DNA of 36,945 bases from Aurantibacter sp042094015. Lineage in GTDB: Bacteria; Bacteroidota; Bacteroidia; Flavobacteriales; Flavobacteriaceae. Each line of letters begins with the position of its first letter. The first letter of the stretch is position 1. The translations under genes were made by a program, and so were the position numbers. Below, in pieces: positions 33,150-36,945 of this stretch. Location: the NCBI RefSeq assembly GCF_042094015.1, contig NZ_JBELDZ010000019.1, forward strand, positions 1 to 36,945, read 5' to 3'. The notes under the pieces are model-generated. The model had not been told where the DNA came from. It saw nothing but the letters and a program-made list of their open reading frames with translations, and ran no database searches.

Positions 33150-34118
33150 ATGAAGAAATTATCGGTTTTAGTTCTGTGTATTATAGTTTTAGTGTCTTGT
33201 ATAGATGATTCTAAATCTAATATTGATGTGTCTAGTATTGAAGTGAATTTTAATATAGAACGTTTTGATAAAGCTTTTGGTGAAGCAAAACCACAAGACT
33301 TGCCAAAATTGAAAGCAGCTTTTCCTTTTATGTTTTCTAATCGTTTTACAGACGATTTTTGGTTGGTACAAATGCAAGATAGTTTACAGCAGGAATTACA
33401 TAAGGAAACTGCAAATGTGTTTTCTAATCTTTCAAAACAGAAAGTAGAAATCACTAAATTATTTAAGCATTTAAAATATTACAACTCATATTTTAAAACG
33501 CCAAGAGTTGTTACAGCAACATCTTCTGTAGATTATAGAAATAAAGTTATTGTTACAGATACGATTGTTTTAATTTCTTTAGATACTTATTTAGGGGATA
33601 AACATTTTTTCTATGATGGCTTACAGGAGTATTTAAAAGCTAATATGAAACCAGAGCAAATGGTAGTAGATATTGCAACTAAATATGGTGAAATGACTGT
33701 TTTTCAACCTAAAAGAAAAACACTTTTGGACGAAATGATTTATTACGGAAAACTACTGGCTTATAAAGACCGTGTTATACCTTTTAAATCTGATGCTGAA
33801 AAAATTGGTTATTCATTAGCGCAATTTGATTGGGCAAAAGTAAATGAAGAAAATATTTGGACTTATTTTATTGAGCGAGAATTATTATTTAGTACAGATA
33901 ATAAATTAGCGAGCCAGTTTATTAATCCAGCACCTTTTAGTAAGTTTTATTTAGCCGAAATTGATTCTGATTCTCCAGGTAGAATTGGTCGTTTTGTGGG
34001 TTGGAGAATTGTAAAATCTTATTTAAAAAACAATGATGTTTCTTTTGAGGATATGTTAAAAACCGATGCAGAAACTATTTTTAATTTATCAAAGTATAAA
34101 CCAGAACCAAATGAGTAA
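33150..34118 (+). CDS. gldB: Gliding motility lipoprotein GldB
   Basis: 322 residues. Signal peptide with lipobox (LVSC, lipidated Cys17) followed by acidic IDDSKSN. GldB is required for gliding in Flavobacterium johnsoniae and is found in many non-gliding Bacteroidota too; its exact role in the type IX secretion/gliding system is not settled. 'VNFNIERFDKAFG', 'FPFMFSNRFTDDFWLVQMQD', 'SLDTYLGDKHFFYDG' and the C-terminal 'GRIGRFVGWRIVKSYL' are family segments. The next gene, gldC, overlaps it by 8 bases. Confidence 0.94.
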   Translation: MKKLSVLVLCIIVLVSCIDDSKSNIDVSSIEVNFNIERFDKAFGEAKPQDLPKLKAAFPFMFSNRFTDDFWLVQMQDSLQQELHKETANVFSNLSKQKVEITKLFKHLKYYNSYFKTPRVVTATSSVDYRNKVIVTDTIVLISLDTYLGDKHFFYDGLQEYLKANMKPEQMVVDIATKYGEMTVFQPKRKTLLDEMIYYGKLLAYKDRVIPFKSDAEKIGYSLAQFDWAKVNEENIWTYFIERELLFSTDNKLASQFINPAPFSKFYLAEIDSDSPGRIGRFVGWRIVKSYLKNNDVSFEDMLKTDAETIFNLSKYKPEPNE

Positions 34119-34443
34119 ATTAACATCTGAAATTACCCTAAAAGTTGGGCTAGATGAAAATAAAGTTCCAGAAAAATTACATTGGACTGCACAAGATGGC
34201 GGAATTACAAATGCCGAAGCTAAAGCTATGATGCTTTCTGTTTGGGATAGTGAACAACAAGAGTCTTTACGTATAGATTTATGGACTAAAGATATGCCTG
34301 TAGACGAAATGAAAGTGTTTTTTCACCAAACTTTAGTAGCTATGAGCGATACATTTCAACGTGCTACTCAAGATGAAAAAATGAGTGCTACAATGAAAGA
34401 TTTTTGCGACTATTTTGCTGAGAAACTGGAATTAAAGAAGTAA
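34111..34443 (+). CDS. gldC: Gliding motility protein GldC
   Basis: 110 residues from the ATG at 34111, which overlaps the gldB stop (8 bases). A longer reading from 34066 would add 15 residues (MQKLFLIYQSINQNQ) inside gldB and does not fit GldC. No signal peptide, so cytoplasmic. GldC (start SKLTSEITLKVGLDENKVPE) enhances gliding and pairs with GldB; 'LHWTAQDGGITNAEAKAMM' is the conserved core. The overlap suggests coupled translation. It converges with rodA (24-base gap). Confidence 0.95.
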   Translation: MSKLTSEITLKVGLDENKVPEKLHWTAQDGGITNAEAKAMMLSVWDSEQQESLRIDLWTKDMPVDEMKVFFHQTLVAMSDTFQRATQDEKMSATMKDFCDYFAEKLELKK

Positions 34444-34467
34444 TTGGTTTTGGGTAGTTATTAACGA

Positions 34468-35754
34468 TTACCACTCATTAATTCTATTAGAATCTAATTT
34501 AATAAAGATAAACAGTAGAATAGTAAAACCCCAAAGCCCAGAACCACCATAACTAAATAAAGGTAGTGGAATTCCAATAGTAGGAATTAGTCCCATAACC
34601 ATTCCTATGTTTATTAAAAAGTGAAAAAATAGTATGGCAGCAACGCTATAGCCATAAACGCGACTAAAAGTTGTTTTCTGTCTTTCTGCTAAAAATAAAA
34701 CTCGTAGCATTAATAAAACAAATACAATTACTACTGCAGAGCTTCCTAAAAATCCCCATTCTTCTCCTACAGTGCTAAAAATATAATCTGTATGTTGTTC
34801 TGGTACAAATTTACCAGTGGTTCTTGTACCATCCAAAAAACCTTTTCCTGAAAATCCACCGCTACTAATAGCTTTTTCAGATTCATTTAAGTTATAGGCT
34901 TCAAGTTTTTTCATGCGTTCCAGTTTAACTGGATCTTTTTCTAAACTTAGCCAAATGGTAATTCTATCTTTTTGATGTGGTGGTAATAAATTAGTGAATA
35001 CATAGCCTACAGTAAAAGCAAAACCAATGTATAAAGCTGATATAGCAATTAATTTTGGAATACGTCTTCTAATTTTTTTAGTTGAAAAAAAGAATAGTTT
35101 TAATGCTACAGCTATTACTATAAATAGTGCTGTAATAATTAGACCAAATTTTAAACTTAAAATTGCCGAAAATATAGTTAAAGCACCAATTTGTAAATAA
35201 ATTTTAGGTAAACCTTCTCGATATAACACAAAAAAGAATGCGCCATAAACTAATGTGCTTCCTGCATCTTTTTGTAATAAGATTAGTAAGGCAGGAATTA
35301 ATAGGATTAAAACAATATTAATTTGATGTTTTAGCTGTTTAATATTAATATTTAAATCGCTTAAATATTTTGCAATAGCAAGCGCTGTAGCCACTTTAGC
35401 AAATTCACTAGGTTGAATAGTTATTCCTCCAATTCCATACCAGGAAGTAGCACCATTTACATTTTTACCAAATATGAATAGTCCAGCTAGAGATAGCATA
35501 GATATTACATAGATAATACTTGAAAACCGTTCGTAAAACTTACTATCTACAGAAAGTAAAAGAATAATTAAAAAGAATGATAATCCAATAAAAAGGAGTT
35601 GTTTTCCGTAAGATTTAGAAAAATCTAATATGTCAATAACTTCTCCGCTTTGTGATGCTGAAATAATATTTACCCAACCAAAAAGAACTAAACTAAAAAA
35701 TAATAGAATAGCGATCCAATCGAACTTAAAATGTCTGTCGGTTTCTCTAATCAT
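34468..35754 (-). CDS. rodA: Rod-shape peptidoglycan glycosyltransferase RodA
   Basis: 428 residues, SEDS family, about 10 membrane helices. It polymerises lipid II into glycan strands for cell elongation, together with the transpeptidase PBP2. Motifs: 'GEVIDILDFSKSYGKQLLF' near the start, the extracellular loop with 'FVPEQHTDYIFSTVGEEWG' (including the Glu/Asp catalytic region), and 'PLFSYGGSGLWG' near the end. The start ATG (35754) overlaps the PBP2 stop by 8 bases, so both are made from one mRNA coming from the right. Confidence 0.95.
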   Translation of the reverse strand: MIRETDRHFKFDWIAILLFFSLVLFGWVNIISASQSGEVIDILDFSKSYGKQLLFIGLSFFLIILLLSVDSKFYERFSSIIYVISMLSLAGLFIFGKNVNGATSWYGIGGITIQPSEFAKVATALAIAKYLSDLNINIKQLKHQINIVLILLIPALLILLQKDAGSTLVYGAFFFVLYREGLPKIYLQIGALTIFSAILSLKFGLIITALFIVIAVALKLFFFSTKKIRRRIPKLIAISALYIGFAFTVGYVFTNLLPPHQKDRITIWLSLEKDPVKLERMKKLEAYNLNESEKAISSGGFSGKGFLDGTRTTGKFVPEQHTDYIFSTVGEEWGFLGSSAVVIVFVLLMLRVLFLAERQKTTFSRVYGYSVAAILFFHFLINIGMVMGLIPTIGIPLPLFSYGGSGLWGFTILLFIFIKLDSNRINEW

Positions 35755-36945
35755 TTTTTTTACGTCTTAAAGCTTTAATTCTAATACTATCTTTTGGGTT
35801 TTTTTCTATAATTTGATATTGAGTCTCTCTATTTATTTTAAATGGTTCTCCTGAATATGGTTTAGCGTATTCATTCTCTAAGCTATGGGTTAAAATCCAA
35901 TCTTCAAAATCTTGTCTTGTAATAGTTCCTGTTAGATATTGCTCAATCATTAAACTAGCAATTCGTCCAGCAAAACGACTTCCAAAATAGCCATTTTCTA
36001 CAAAAACAGCTATGGCTATTTTTGGATTTTCTTTAGGTGCAAAAGCAACAAAAATAGAATGGTCAGTTAATTGTACTCTCGTTGAGTCGTTTATTTTAGC
36101 AAAATTTTCTACAGTTCCAGTTTTTCCACATATTTCAATATCTTTTACCTGTAGGTAATATGCTGTTCCTTTAGGACTTGTGTAGACTTGATGCATACCT
36201 TCAATTACAGGTTCAAAATGTTCTTTATCAATACTTGTGTATTTTGGAGTTGTAAATTTTTTGTCTAAAGTTTCGCCTTTTATTGATTTTACAATATGTG
36301 GTGTATAATAAAATCCTCTGTTCGCTATGGCCGCAACCATATTTGCTAATTGTATTGGTGTAGTTTGTACTTCGCCTTGTCCAATAGCATTGGAAATAGT
36401 GTATGAGGAATAAAACTCTCTTGGATACGCGTTTTTATAATATTTTCTATCCGGAATTAATCCTTTTTGACCAACAGATAAATCATTATTTAAGTAATTT
36501 CCTAAGCCAAAACTTTTAACGTGTTTACTCCACGTATTAATTCCTAGAGATGCGTTGTCTTCGTTATCTAAAATACGTCTATATGTAGTTGCAAAAAAAG
36601 CATTACAAGATCTTATAATGGCATCAGTAACATTATTTCTAACACCATATCCACAATGGCAACCTAAAACACGATTTCCATATCTATAGCCATTATGGCA
36701 AGTTACTTTTTCATTTGTTGTAATTATCCCTTCTTGTAAACCGACCAAAGCATTCATTAATTTGAAAGGAGATCCTGGTTCATAAACGCCTTGTAAACTT
36801 CTATTAAAAAGTGGTTTCGCTATGCTGTCTCTATAAAGTTTAGTGAAATTTTTAGAACGTTTTCTTCCAACTAAATCGTTAGGATTGTATGTTGGAGCTG
36901 CAACCATAGCTAAAATTTCTCCGCTACTTGGTTCAATTGCAATTA
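35747..36945 (-). CDS. mrdA: Penicillin-binding protein 2, partial (N-terminus beyond window)
   Basis: The coding frame stays open past the internal Met at 36907 to the right edge (residues before it read IAIEPSSGEILA), so the N-terminal part of the protein is missing. The class B transpeptidase motifs are complete: SPFK (catalytic serine 46 counted from that Met, SxxK), SCN (100-102) and KTG (262-264 in CGKTGTVEN). It cross-links peptidoglycan in elongation, with RodA encoded just downstream. A cluster of cysteines (70, 83, 85) with His near 'CHNGYRYGNR' and 'GCHCGYG' is normal for the flavobacterial group. Confidence 0.95.
   Translation of the reverse strand, partial: IAIEPSSGEILAMVAAPTYNPNDLVGRKRSKNFTKLYRDSIAKPLFNRSLQGVYEPGSPFKLMNALVGLQEGIITTNEKVTCHNGYRYGNRVLGCHCGYGVRNNVTDAIIRSCNAFFATTYRRILDNEDNASLGINTWSKHVKSFGLGNYLNNDLSVGQKGLIPDRKYYKNAYPREFYSSYTISNAIGQGEVQTTPIQLANMVAAIANRGFYYTPHIVKSIKGETLDKKFTTPKYTSIDKEHFEPVIEGMHQVYTSPKGTAYYLQVKDIEICGKTGTVENFAKINDSTRVQLTDHSIFVAFAPKENPKIAIAVFVENGYFGSRFAGRIASLMIEQYLTGTITRQDFEDWILTHSLENEYAKPYSGEPFKINRETQYQIIEKNPKDSIRIKALRRKKND

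Noticed and set aside
34066..34110. Longer N-terminus for gldC
   Set aside because: The 15 extra codons lie inside gldB and the conserved GldC sequence begins at the ATG at 34111.

Overview
The window is 36.9 kb of chromosome from a member of the Bacteroidota, almost certainly a Flavobacteriaceae species (the marine, gliding type is likely). Evidence for this: a very AT-rich sequence with TTA as the main leucine codon; promoters of the Bacteroidota type (TTG, about 20 bases, TAnnTTTG) instead of -35/-10 boxes; no clear Shine-Dalgarno sequences; gliding genes gldB and gldC; lpxK (LPS-type envelope); and lipoproteins with acidic residues after the lipidated cysteine. No rRNA, tRNA, CRISPR array, transposase, integrase or phage gene was seen.

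Layout. 1-6.4 kb: a secreted small protein, then rsgA, dtd, a MazG-like pyrophosphohydrolase, aroA, queA and rlmN, mostly ribosome/tRNA maintenance, plus a PKD-domain lipoprotein. 6.5-12.1 kb: a polyprenyl diphosphate synthase, a three-gene unit (ECF sigma factor, membrane anti-sigma-like protein, predicted outer-membrane barrel), then dnaG. 12.1-12.7 kb: a cassette-like unit with a frameshifted secreted-protein gene. 12.7-19.7 kb: an alpha/beta hydrolase, a class I aminotransferase, murB, two SAM methyltransferases (the second in a cassette-like unit), an EthD-like protein and a SulP transporter. 19.8-25.4 kb: a DUF2200 gene with two overlapping unknown genes, two further ECF sigma factors around a glycosyltransferase, lipA and gap. 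25.4-31.4 kb: a TPR hybrid histidine kinase, lpxK (opposite strand), a NIF3-family gene, a DUF164 coiled-coil gene and a lipoprotein-type msrA. 31.4-32.1 kb: a second copy of the 12.1 kb repeat with another cassette-like gene. 32.3-36.9 kb: nadE, gldB-gldC and the rodA/mrdA pair (mrdA runs off the right edge).

Most of the genes are housekeeping. The feature that ordinary annotation does not explain is a set of three single-gene units, at 12.1-12.7, 16.7-17.4 and 31.4-32.1 kb. Each gene sits between short inverted arms. The 5' arm reads GTTGT plus about four variable bases and ends 0-34 bases before the start codon. The 3' arm, ending ACAAC or ACAAT, lies at or within a few bases of the stop codon. 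The variable bases differ between units but match within each unit. Two of the units also share an ungapped repeat of about 100 bp (91 of 100 identical) that can form two hairpins and carries a promoter-like element. No recombinase is nearby and the arms do not fit integron attC rules, so this may be an undescribed cassette family or structured mRNA ends.

A second theme is loss of zinc ligands: DnaG and the DUF164 protein each have all four expected metal-binding residues replaced, in a similar Ser/Ser + Asp/(Ser or Thr) pattern.
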